Origin: an uncultured Clostridium sp. | GTDB lineage: Bacteria; Bacillota_A; Clostridia; Lachnospirales; Lachnospiraceae | Reading direction: 5' to 3' | Assembly (NCBI GenBank): GCA_947174825.1 | Contig: CAMWKN010000018.1 | Span: 1-10,546 of the forward strand | Length of the DNA stretch: 10,546 nucleotides | In this document: positions 1 through 6,770 of the stretch, in pieces | How the letters are laid out: every line of letters starts with the position of its first letter | Position numbering within the stretch: position 1 is the first letter of the stretch | Notes under the pieces: model-generated | The model's input: only the letters and a program-made list of their open reading frames with translations | Told to the model about the DNA's origin: nothing | The model's database searches: none | Made by a program: the position numbers and the translations under genes

Positions 1-510
1 GTAGAAGGCTTAAACAATGCTCTGACAGACGCTGAGTCTGAGAAGCAGGCAGAAATGCGTATGATTTATGTATCTACAGATATGCCATGGACAGCAAAGG
101 ATAACCCAGTTACAATTTCTGATGTGAAACTGTCAATAGACGGCGTAAGTCAGGCTCTTCCAGCAGAAGTTTTCTATCCAATGGAGTATATCGAAAATGA
201 TTGTGCACTAATTCGTTTTGATCCGTTCAACTACTATCAGAAAGATAACGGCGATTATCCGGAATGCCCAAGTATTGTAACACCAAGAGACAGCATTAAG
301 ATTACATTTACAGTTAGCGGTTTTGCAAATGATAACCCGGATGCAGTAGAGGCAACTCCAGCACCAGTTGAGTCATCTTCTGACTCTGGTAGTTCAGATT
401 CAGATAGCGGTTCAGGTGGAATTGGTACCGCTGGTGTAGTTGGTATTGTAGTAGTTGTTGTCGTAATTGTTGCAATTGTTGTAGTAGTTGCTAAGAAGAA
501 AAGAGACTAA
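1..510 (+). CDS. C-terminal part of a membrane-anchored surface protein, function unknown (5' end missing)
   Basis: The frame is open from base 1 with no stop before the ATG at 55, so this is the last 169 residues of a longer protein rather than a gene starting at 55. The visible part has a compact, beta-rich-looking segment (about residues 19-110 of the fragment), then a low-complexity linker rich in Ser, Asp and Gly (residues 124-139), then a Val/Ile-rich hydrophobic helix (about 144-164) and a short basic tail KKKRD. This is the layout of a type I protein with its main domain outside the cell, held by a C-terminal helix and a stalk; there is no LPXTG sortase motif. I do not recognise the domain. 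It could belong to a surface adhesin or a polysaccharide-binding protein, but nothing in the fragment proves that. A strong terminator follows, so it is the end of its own transcription unit. Confidence 0.75.
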   Translation, partial: VEGLNNALTDAESEKQAEMRMIYVSTDMPWTAKDNPVTISDVKLSIDGVSQALPAEVFYPMEYIENDCALIRFDPFNYYQKDNGDYPECPSIVTPRDSIKITFTVSGFANDNPDAVEATPAPVESSSDSGSSDSDSGSGGIGTAGVVGIVVVVVVIVAIVVVVAKKKRD

Positions 511-569
511 GTCATCGCAGGTTTCTGGTTCTTTCAAAGGAAATGGGAACTGCTGATAGACACGATATG

Positions 570-602
570 AGAGATGAGGCGTAACGCCCTCATCTCTTTT
601 TC
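570..602 (+). terminator. Rho-independent terminator after the surface-protein gene
   Basis: The arms AGAGATGAGG (570-579) and CCTCATCTCT (588-597) are perfectly complementary. An alternative inner pairing of GCG with CGC around a TAA loop, with one bulged C, extends the stem. A run of five T (597-601) follows directly. It lies 60 bases after the upstream stop codon and separates that gene from the transporter operon. Confidence 0.9.
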
Positions 603-692
603 GGCGTTTTTGCCCTGGCTTGTCGAATCAAGTATATGGTAAAAAAATCGAAAGTGTGAAAAAAACGTGTATTTTATCTAAAGTTTTTATGG

Positions 693-721
693 TATTTTTT
701 TGCAAATTTTTTAGGTATAAT
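693..721 (+). promoter_or_regulatory. Probable sigma-A promoter of the transporter operon
   Basis: A perfect -10 hexamer TATAAT lies at 716-721 in very AT-rich DNA after the terminator. The -35 box at 17-base spacing (693-698, TATTTT) is a poor match and there is no TGn extension, so the promoter may be weak or need an activator. Transcription would start near 727-730, giving a leader of roughly 78 bases before the start codon at 807. Confidence 0.5.
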
Positions 722-751
722 TACTCAGTGAAGGTATTATGCCATGTTGGC

Positions 752-772
752 TTTTGTTGAAATTGAACAAAA
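752..772 (+). promoter_or_regulatory. Inverted repeat in the leader, candidate operator
   Basis: Arms TTTTGTT (752-758) and AACAAAA (766-772) are exact inverted repeats around a 7-base spacer. They lie about 25 bases downstream of the predicted transcription start and 34 bases before the chosen start codon. Position and symmetry fit a roadblock-type operator for a sugar-responsive repressor, but no regulator gene is in the window, the arms are AT-rich, and chance is possible. Confidence 0.3.
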
Positions 773-793
773 TCCATTGTGGACTATAGGAAC

Positions 794-800
794 AAGGAGG
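794..800 (+). promoter_or_regulatory. Ribosome binding site that fixes the permease start
   Basis: AAGGAGG is a near-perfect anti-16S match, 6 bases before the ATG at 807. It argues against the longer reading that begins at 744. Confidence 0.8.
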
Positions 801-806
801 TTTTTT

Positions 807-2273
807 ATGAACGAATATGGTGACAAGAGAGGAGTAGGCGGTCCACTGTATGCGGTACAGCGTGTAGCGATATTGCTGTTGATTGTAGCTGCATTTTTTC
901 CGGCATTTAATCCGGTAAAAGTGTCAAAGATGATCAGCGACAATCTTTCGTTGTTTACGGCTAGTATTTCATATAGTAGTCTGACCTCAGAGTTCGGGCG
1001 AGCATTCCGTAGGGAATGGGTTTCAGAGGGAGCTTTTGTAGTAGTTTATATTGCTGCATTAGTTTTGTTGATCGGTTTGATTGCATTGGCGGCAGGTGGA
1101 TGTATGTCCTTAGGTAATAAGAAGATGCAGAAAACCGGCTTGTTGGTTTCGTTAGGTGGTTCTGTTGTGGAAGTAATCGGTCTGGCTTTATGTTTTGTCA
1201 GTTATAATCAGGTAATGTCTACAACAAAGGAGGCCAAAATGGAAGCCATTGGACCACAGCTTCCGTCAGGATTGTATTTGTATGCGATACTGACAGTCGT
1301 TGTCCTTTTGCTAACACTGGTTAAACTGGTGACATTTCCTAAGCTTGATGCAGACTTAAAGTATGAAATGGAATCAAGATATAAGTTATTCTTGATGTTC
1401 CTGCCATTTGTTGCAATGGCATTCATATTCTGCTATCTGCCACTTTATGGTTGGAGATTTGCATTCTTCGATTATAAGTCTGGCGGTACCTTGAGTGCAG
1501 ACAATTTTACGGGAATGAAATGGTTTGTCTATCTGTTCCAGAATTCAGCCACCAGAGCTGATATGGTCAATGTTATGCGTAATACACTGATTATGTCTGG
1601 TCTGGGTATCTGTACCAGCTGGATTCCTATGGTATTCGCTATTTTCCTCTGTGAAATGAACAATCTGCATTTTAGACGTTTTGTACAGACCTGTACAACG
1701 ATTCCAAACTTTATCAGCTGGGTATTGGTGTACGCCTTGGCATTGGCAATTTTTGCATCTGACGGTTTCATCAATACATTCATGAAAGAACTGGGGATGA
1801 TAGGACCAGATGATAAAGGTACGAACTTTTTGATGGGTAATTCCTTTATCTGGCTCAAAATGTGGGCATGGGGAACCTGGAAAGGTGTTGGATGGAGCGC
1901 GATTATCTATATTGCAGGTATTTCCGGTATTGACCGATCGCTCTATGAAGCAGCAACGGTGGATGGTGCCGGACGTTTCCAGAAAATGTGGCATATTACA
2001 TTGCCAGGTTTGCTTCCTACTTTCTTCGTATTACTGCTGATGGCAATCGCCGGATGTTTGAGCAACGGTCTGGATCAGTATCTGGTATTCCAGAACGCTC
2101 AGAACAAAGAGACTATCCGCGTATTGGATCTGTGGGTATACGAGTTAGGTATCGGTAACGGTAGTATTCCGTTGTCAACTGTTATTGGTATGTTCAAGTC
2201 CGTAGTCAGCGTGATTCTGCTGTTTGGTGCGAATGCAGTATCTAAGGCACTTCGTGGCGAGAGCATTGTATAG
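807..2273 (+). CDS. Carbohydrate ABC transporter permease, LplB-like, with N-terminal membrane extension
   Basis: Inner membrane subunit of a CUT1-type sugar importer (488 residues). The binding-protein-dependent permease signature is clear: E381-A-A, G387 and I397-T-L-P400, the loop that docks on the ATPase. The core starts around residue 191 with the FLMFLPF...LPLYGW segment and following FDY typical of LplB-type permeases. Core family members are usually about 300 residues; here residues 1-190 are extra and carry about four hydrophobic helices (17-35, 76-99, 111-134, 155-177). The start at 807 is chosen because AAGGAGG (794-800) sits 6 bases ahead. An in-frame ATG at 744 has only a weak GAAGG and would lie about 15 bases from the predicted transcript start. 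It is 13 bases upstream of the second permease gene, so translation is probably coupled. Substrate unknown. Confidence 0.9.
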   Translation: MNEYGDKRGVGGPLYAVQRVAILLLIVAAFFPAFNPVKVSKMISDNLSLFTASISYSSLTSEFGRAFRREWVSEGAFVVVYIAALVLLIGLIALAAGGCMSLGNKKMQKTGLLVSLGGSVVEVIGLALCFVSYNQVMSTTKEAKMEAIGPQLPSGLYLYAILTVVVLLLTLVKLVTFPKLDADLKYEMESRYKLFLMFLPFVAMAFIFCYLPLYGWRFAFFDYKSGGTLSADNFTGMKWFVYLFQNSATRADMVNVMRNTLIMSGLGICTSWIPMVFAIFLCEMNNLHFRRFVQTCTTIPNFISWVLVYALALAIFASDGFINTFMKELGMIGPDDKGTNFLMGNSFIWLKMWAWGTWKGVGWSAIIYIAGISGIDRSLYEAATVDGAGRFQKMWHITLPGLLPTFFVLLLMAIAGCLSNGLDQYLVFQNAQNKETIRVLDLWVYELGIGNGSIPLSTVIGMFKSVVSVILLFGANAVSKALRGESIV

Positions 2274-2286
2274 GAGGTGAATACAC

Positions 2287-3255
2287 ATGGCAAAGACAGC
2301 ACAAGAGAAATTAGATGCTAAGAGAGAAAAAGAGTATAAGAAAAAGCATAAAAAGATATATCGTACGACACCAGGCGATGTTGTATTCAATATCTTAAAC
2401 TACTTATTCTTTACCATATTTTCTATCAGTTGTATCTTCCCGTTTTATTATTTGTTTATCAATACGATTTCAGATAATGAACTGGTTAAAAGGGGCGTAA
2501 TTAACTTTGTTCCAAGGGGAATCAACATTAACAACTATGTGAAATTAAAGGATGTAGGAGATCTGGGTAGTGCCTTTATCGTATCTGTCAGCAGAACGAT
2601 TCTGGGTACCATCTTGATGGTAGTTGCATCAGCCTTTGTAGGTTATCTGGTAACCAAACAGGAAATGTGGAATAGAAGTTTATGGTATCGTTTTCTGGTT
2701 ATCACAATGTACTTTAATGCAGGTTTGATTCCGACCTATTTGAACTTGGTATCTTTAGGTCTGACCAATAACTATTGGGTATATATCATTCCAGGTATTG
2801 TGCAACCATATAATATCATTTTGGTTAAGACATATATCGAGTCCATTCCGGGAGAATTGGAGGAGAGTGCATTTATCGATGGCGCATCTTATATGGAGGT
2901 GTTCGCTAAATTGATCTTCCCATTGAGTAAACCAATTCTGGCAACGATTGCGATTTTCGGTGCCGTAGGACATTGGAACTCCTTCCAGGATTCTTTGATT
3001 TACATGCAGGGTAATGATAAGCTCTTTACATTGCAGCATAGATTATATCTGTATTTGAATAAATCAAGTAACCTGGCAAGCTTGATGAATCAGGGTGGTA
3101 GTACTTCTGTGGATTCCGCAGTGGCAGATGCCCTGAATACCAAGGTAATTAAGTATACCGTAGCCATGGTATCGGTTATTCCGATCTTATGTGTATACCC
3201 ATTCCTGCAGAGATATTTTGAGGAAGGAATTATGCTTGGTGCGGTTAAGGGTTAA
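2287..3255 (+). CDS. Carbohydrate ABC transporter permease, YtcP/UgpE-like
   Basis: Second membrane subunit of the importer, 322 residues, near the usual length for this group. The N-terminus (residues 1-27) is very Lys/Glu-rich and cytoplasmic. The first helix is about residues 34-60, followed by the external ISDNELVKRG segment typical of the family, and further helices follow. The ATPase-docking loop is seen as E193-S-A, D198-G199 and the later IFPLSKP. The C-terminus ends in YFEEGIMLGAVKG, a tail common in this group. The ribosome site AGGAGGTGA (2272-2280) overlaps the stop codon of the upstream permease, so the two are expressed together and likely form a heterodimer. A 60-base gap leads to the binding protein gene. 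Substrate cannot be told from sequence. Confidence 0.93.
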   Translation: MAKTAQEKLDAKREKEYKKKHKKIYRTTPGDVVFNILNYLFFTIFSISCIFPFYYLFINTISDNELVKRGVINFVPRGININNYVKLKDVGDLGSAFIVSVSRTILGTILMVVASAFVGYLVTKQEMWNRSLWYRFLVITMYFNAGLIPTYLNLVSLGLTNNYWVYIIPGIVQPYNIILVKTYIESIPGELEESAFIDGASYMEVFAKLIFPLSKPILATIAIFGAVGHWNSFQDSLIYMQGNDKLFTLQHRLYLYLNKSSNLASLMNQGGSTSVDSAVADALNTKVIKYTVAMVSVIPILCVYPFLQRYFEEGIMLGAVKG

Positions 3256-3315
3256 TGCTTTGGGATATAAATAATGATGAGGTTGTGAAGTATATCTTAA
3301 AAAGGAGGTAATACG

Positions 3316-5031
3316 ATGAAGAAAAAGTTTTTTAGTAAAAAATTCCTCTCCATGCTGCTGGCTTCCAGTATGGTAGTAGGTTCTGCAGCTGCATTGTCAG
3401 GCTGTGGTACGAAAAAAGGAGATGGCATTACTACATTGGAAGTATATAGCCAGTTAGCAAACTTCTCCGGTGAGCAGACAGGATGGTCTGCTGATGTCTT
3501 GAAAGAGAAATTGGGTATCAAGATCAAAATTGTCCCAAATAATGATGGTGTGTTTGAAACACGTATGGAAAAAGGTAGTCTGGGTGACGTGGTAGTATGG
3601 GGAGCTGATAATACCAACTATCCATTAGCAGTAGAGGCAGGTTTGCTGTTTGACTGGGAAGATGAAGGACTGTTAGACGAGTATGGTTCCTATATCAAGG
3701 AAAACATGCCAGATGCATTGACCAAGAATAAGGAATTAACCAAGACAATCACCAATGGCAAGAGTGATGCCTTGTATGGTTTCGGTCATAACGTAGCGTT
3801 ATCCCGCGAAGATCACGAGGCGTTCTTCTATACATGGGATACTCGTTGGGATCTGTATAAGGAGTTAGGTTATCCTAAGGTTAACAATTTAGATGATTTT
3901 GCAAAAATGTTGAAAGACATGCAGAAGATTTGTCCAAAGGATGATTCTGGAAATCCGGTATATGCAGTATCTATGTGGCCAGATTGGGATGATGCTATGG
4001 TTATGTATGTAAAAGCAACTGCTACTGCATACTATGGTTATGATGAGTTAGCATTAGGTCTGTATGACTCTACTACTGGTAAGTATCATGATGCCTTGGA
4101 GAAAAACGGACCATATCTTGAAATGTTACGTTGGTACAACAAATTGTTCCAGAATGATTTGATTGATCCGGACTCCATGACTCAGAACTATGACAAGATG
4201 ATTGAGAAGGTACAGAATGGTGGTGTACTGTTCTCCATCTTCAACTATTCCGGACAGATCGCATTCAATACAAAGCCACATACTAGTGCAGGTAAGTTTA
4301 TGTATTGTATGAAACCGGAAGAAGCCAGCCCTATCGTATATGGTATGAATCCACAGGGTGGTGACCGTATCTGGTCTATCGGTGCTAAGACGGAAGAACC
4401 TGAGAAGGCTATGGAGCTGATTAACTATCTGGCTACTCCAGAAGGACGTATGACAATGGAGTATGGTCCACAGGGTGTAACATGGGATTATGATGATGAT
4501 AAACATCCATACTTCACTGAGTTAGGTAAGAAGTGTCAGGCAGATAAGCAAAATACCCAGATGGGTGGCGATTACAAGGGAACCTATCATGATGGCGAGC
4601 TTCAGATCAACAACAGTACATGGTCATTGGATGCACAGAATCCAGATTCCAATGGAGATACTTACAATAAGATTAACTGGCCAAGTGAGAATACAGAGGC
4701 ACAATCTGCAATCGAGCAGGATTGGCGTGACAAGACAGGTGCTACTAATGTCAACACCTACATGCAGGCTAGAAAATTCACAGTACAGCCAGGAACCTCT
4801 TTCTCTAAGAGTACTATGGACAATACTTTCAAGACAACTTGGAATCAGGTAACAACCTGTATCAAGACAGAGTCTTGGAAAGCAATTTATGCAAAGACAG
4901 ATAAAGAGTTTGATTCCATTGTTGCTGGTATGGAAAAACAGGCTAAGAAATATGGTTACGAAGAATGTAAGAAGTGGTCTCAGAATGAGGCTGCCAGAAA
5001 GAAGAGCTTGGAAGATGCATTAACCAAGTAA
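3316..5031 (+). CDS. Extracellular solute-binding lipoprotein of the sugar ABC importer
   Basis: Captures the substrate outside the cell and delivers it to the two permeases encoded just upstream. The 571-residue protein starts with a Lys-rich n-region and hydrophobic core, ending in the lipobox L27-S-G-C30, so C30 should be lipidated and anchor it to the membrane. The mature part begins with a TTLEVYSQ strand and is rich in Trp and Tyr (for example MWPDWDD, TWDTRWD), as expected for aromatic stacking on sugars. It is longer than classic 400-450 residue binding proteins and fits the large LipO/LplA-like group that pairs with LplB/YtcP permeases. Ribosome site AAAGGAGGT (3301-3309) is strong, suggesting high output, and a stable hairpin after the stop would help keep this mRNA abundant. 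Family assignment is firm; ligand is unknown. Confidence 0.93.
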   Translation: MKKKFFSKKFLSMLLASSMVVGSAAALSGCGTKKGDGITTLEVYSQLANFSGEQTGWSADVLKEKLGIKIKIVPNNDGVFETRMEKGSLGDVVVWGADNTNYPLAVEAGLLFDWEDEGLLDEYGSYIKENMPDALTKNKELTKTITNGKSDALYGFGHNVALSREDHEAFFYTWDTRWDLYKELGYPKVNNLDDFAKMLKDMQKICPKDDSGNPVYAVSMWPDWDDAMVMYVKATATAYYGYDELALGLYDSTTGKYHDALEKNGPYLEMLRWYNKLFQNDLIDPDSMTQNYDKMIEKVQNGGVLFSIFNYSGQIAFNTKPHTSAGKFMYCMKPEEASPIVYGMNPQGGDRIWSIGAKTEEPEKAMELINYLATPEGRMTMEYGPQGVTWDYDDDKHPYFTELGKKCQADKQNTQMGGDYKGTYHDGELQINNSTWSLDAQNPDSNGDTYNKINWPSENTEAQSAIEQDWRDKTGATNVNTYMQARKFTVQPGTSFSKSTMDNTFKTTWNQVTTCIKTESWKAIYAKTDKEFDSIVAGMEKQAKKYGYEECKKWSQNEAARKKSLEDALTK

Positions 5032-5062
5032 TTTAAACATCTTAGTAAACTTATATAGTATG

Positions 5063-5095
5063 GGCTGTTCGTTTCGGCGAACAGCCTGTTCTATT
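5063..5095 (+). terminator. Hairpin terminator or mRNA stabiliser after the binding-protein gene
   Basis: Perfect 9-bp stem GGCTGTTCG (5063-5071) with CGAACAGCC (5078-5086). One further T-G pair would leave a TTCG tetraloop. The following TGTTCTATT is only partly T-rich, so termination is probably incomplete. It would let the binding protein be made in excess while some transcripts continue into the YesL-like gene. Confidence 0.75.
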
Positions 5096-5144
5096 CAGAT
5101 ATAGGAAAAGAGCTTACACTTGGTTCCAAGAGAAACGAGGTAAT

Positions 5145-5813
5145 ATGGGTAATTTATTTAGTGTGGACGGCGGCTTATATAAATTTATAAGCAGACTGTG
5201 GGATATGGTAAAACTAAACTTTATGTGGTTATTGTGTAGTATACCGATTATTACAGCAGGTGCAGCAACAGCAGCTGCATTTTCGGTTACACTGAAGATG
5301 GTAGATGAGGAAGAGGGTTATATTTGCGGTCCTTTTCTCAAAGAATTTAAGGCAAATATCAAAAAAGGAAGTATCATGGGTGTATTTCTAATGGTTGCGG
5401 CATATGCGTTATACCTGGATTTGCAACTGTTTCACGCTGCTGGGGATGGTGGATATCTGTTTTTGGCAGTTTTTGTAATCGGTTTGGTGCTGACATACAC
5501 TCATTTTATATATGCGTTTGCACTACAGGCAAGATATGAGAATTCCATTATTAATACGATGCGAAATTCGTTTCGTATTAGTTTGAAATATTGGTTGAAA
5601 ACACTAGTTTTGTTTTTTATTCTATTTTTGGAAATTATTCTGTTCTTCCAGTTTAGTTGGGAGCTACTGTTTTTTGGAATTTTAATTGGACCAGCATGTA
5701 TCATCTTGACGATTAGTGGATCAGCGGGACAATTTTTCCATAATATTGAGCGGGAAAATGAGATCCGGAATGAAGAGAATAAAATGGCGAAGGCGGAAAA
5801 ACAAAAGAAATAA
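5145..5813 (+). CDS. YesL-like membrane protein (DUF624 family)
   Basis: A 222-residue integral membrane protein of the DUF624/YesL group, which is often encoded beside LplB/YtcP-type sugar transporters; its exact role is not established. Family-like features are the N-terminal segment with WDMVKLNFMWLLCSIPI (about residues 20-36), the Ala-rich turn after it, and the acidic-aromatic patch DEEEGYICGPF (54-64). Hydrophobic helices are about 22-48, 76-95, 103-128, 150-170 and 174-195. The last 25 residues are highly charged and end in EKQKK, probably cytoplasmic. The ribosome site GAGG (5137-5140) lies 4 bases before the ATG and is weaker than those of the transporter genes. It follows the binding-protein gene by 113 bases with a hairpin between, so it is likely expressed by read-through at a lower level. 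A scaffold or accessory role in transport is an inference from neighbourhood only. Confidence 0.85.
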   Translation: MGNLFSVDGGLYKFISRLWDMVKLNFMWLLCSIPIITAGAATAAAFSVTLKMVDEEEGYICGPFLKEFKANIKKGSIMGVFLMVAAYALYLDLQLFHAAGDGGYLFLAVFVIGLVLTYTHFIYAFALQARYENSIINTMRNSFRISLKYWLKTLVLFFILFLEIILFFQFSWELLFFGILIGPACIILTISGSAGQFFHNIERENEIRNEENKMAKAEKQKK

Positions 5814-5816
5814 TAT

Positions 5817-5939
5817 AACAGAGTAAATAGAATAATACATAAGAGAACAGAGTATATAGATATTCCTATTCAGAAAATGACACAAAAAAATAAGTAGTAT
5901 CATTTTATTGGATTGGATATGAAGATACTCTGTTTTTTG
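5817..5939 (+). terminator. Possible terminator/attenuator with duplicated left arm and long loop
   Basis: AACAGAGTAT (5846-5855) is complementary to ATACTCTGTT (5925-5934), and the T6 run at 5933-5938 overlaps and follows the right arm. The ~70-base loop holds a second short stem, AAAATGA (5874-5880) with TCATTTT (5900-5906). A near copy of the left arm lies at 5817-5831 (14 of 15 bases the same as 5846-5860). This could simply be the operon's terminator with an atypically long loop; stability is uncertain because it is AT-rich. Confidence 0.4.
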
Positions 5940-6065
5940 TATAGAAAACGATTTATTTTAGTTTATATTTTATAAGAGAAAATTAGTAAATGAATACTTA
6001 GAACATATTGTTTTTGTGATGAAATAGGCAGTAGAGTTAAAGTTTTCTTTTCAGGATAGTGAATA
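5940..6065. other. AT-rich intergenic DNA, nothing clear
   Basis: This is the middle of the 303-base gap between the YesL-like gene and the small membrane protein gene. It is strongly AT-rich, with no convincing open frame, RNA gene or repeat that I can support. The flanks hold the hairpin at 5817-5939 and the promoter at 6066-6094. Confidence 0.5.
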
Positions 6066-6094
6066 TTTTGGAGAAATCGTTAATATAGTATAAT
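6066..6094 (+). promoter_or_regulatory. Probable sigma-A promoter of the small membrane protein gene
   Basis: A perfect TATAAT (6089-6094) lies 22 bases before the ATG at 6117. Candidate -35 boxes are TTTTGG (6066-6071, 17-base spacing) or TTGGAG (6068-6073, 15-base spacing), both imperfect. The short remaining leader contains the ribosome site GGGAGGG (6106-6112). It may also drive addBA by read-through. Confidence 0.5.
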
Positions 6095-6116
6095 AAACGA
6101 AAAATGGGAGGGTATC

Positions 6117-6563
6117 ATGCCAAAAACAAGAATAGTCATTTTGCGAATGAGAGAAGTGATATATACAGCAATATTTGTAGGGCTAGGTATCCTGCTGCTG
6201 ATCATCCTCTTTTTTATGTTCTGGCCGGGGAAAGACCATGGATCTCAGGAGGCAGCATTGGAGGGTCAGGAAAAACAGTATCAGGCAGGTATTTATACAA
6301 AGGAATTGAGTATGGGGGATGCCACTGTCAATTTACAGGTGACCTTGGATGAAGATCATGTTAAATCAGTGCGAATCGTGCCATTAGATGAAAGTGTTAC
6401 TACGATGTATCCGCTTATTGAACCTGCGGTAGAGACCATATCCGAACAACTTCAGGCGGGGAAGGAAGTGGCTGAAATTAGTTTGACAGACGAATCTCAA
6501 TATACAGAGCAGGTAATTTTAAATGCGGTGCAGGAGATTATTAATGAGGAAAAGAAAAATTGA
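6117..6563 (+). CDS. Small single-pass membrane protein with FMN_bind-like outer domain, function unknown
   Basis: 148 residues. The N-terminus is basic (K3, R5, R10, R12), followed by one hydrophobic helix (15-36), so the N-terminus should be inside and residues 37-148 outside the cell. The outer part begins with YQAGIYTKELSMGDATVNLQ and continues with VTLDEDHVKSVRIVPLDES, a pattern like the G-x-Y ... strand-turn-strand start of FMN_bind domains. Near the end, S127-Q-Y-T130 followed by V133 and N136-A-V sits where those domains carry their SGATxTS-type motif, but the Thr/Ser that would accept FMN is not kept (Q132). I therefore do not call it a flavoprotein. The start is fixed by GGGAGGG (6106-6112). 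It has its own probable promoter and precedes addB by 207 bases; no functional link with DNA repair is evident. Confidence 0.8.
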   Translation: MPKTRIVILRMREVIYTAIFVGLGILLLIILFFMFWPGKDHGSQEAALEGQEKQYQAGIYTKELSMGDATVNLQVTLDEDHVKSVRIVPLDESVTTMYPLIEPAVETISEQLQAGKEVAEISLTDESQYTEQVILNAVQEIINEEKKN

Positions 6564-6770
6564 AGAATGAAGGGCGAAAGAGTATAATTAAAAGAGTATA
6601 GTAGAAAAAACTAAACAATAGATGGTCAGAAAATCGGCAGAAATAGAGTGATAGAAGAGAATAGCTAATGATAGACAGGAAAGAATAAAGAGATAGACAG
6701 CAGATAGAAAATGAAATAGTAGTTTAAGCAAGTTAGTAAATCAGAAAGAGAACGAAAGAAAGAGGGAAAT
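6564..6770. other. Purine-rich spacer/leader before addB
   Basis: By hand count about 160 of 207 bases on the + strand are purines, with only about 13 C. It holds short direct repeats: AAAGAGTATA at 6577-6586 and 6591-6600, and GATAGACAG at 6670-6678 and 6692-6700, with ATAG words recurring throughout. No stem-loop terminator and no good promoter are visible, so addB may be read from the promoter at 6066-6094. No convincing open frame. Confidence 0.5.

Noticed and set aside
744..806. In-frame upstream start for the first permease at 744, adding 21 residues
   Set aside because: Only a weak GAAGG precedes it and it lies about 15 bases from the predicted transcript start, while the ATG at 807 has AAGGAGG at ideal spacing.
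1545..1994. 149-codon antisense frame in the first permease, with several Cys and His
   Set aside because: It is complementary to the conserved permease core and docking loop, and no start signal is seen.
5721..5903. 60-codon antisense frame rich in Ile, Leu and Phe after the YesL-like gene
   Set aside because: It is a by-product of A-rich + strand sequence, overlaps the end of a supported gene, and has no ribosome site.
6104..6352. 82-codon open frame overlapping the small membrane protein
   Set aside because: It is in another frame, its start lies inside the ribosome site region of the gene at 6117, and the overlapping frame has a clear membrane helix and a good ribosome site.
6577..6700. 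Short repeats before addB as a possible CRISPR or iteron array
   Set aside because: Only two copies each of 9-10 base words, at unequal spacing, with no spacer regularity and no cas or replication gene nearby.
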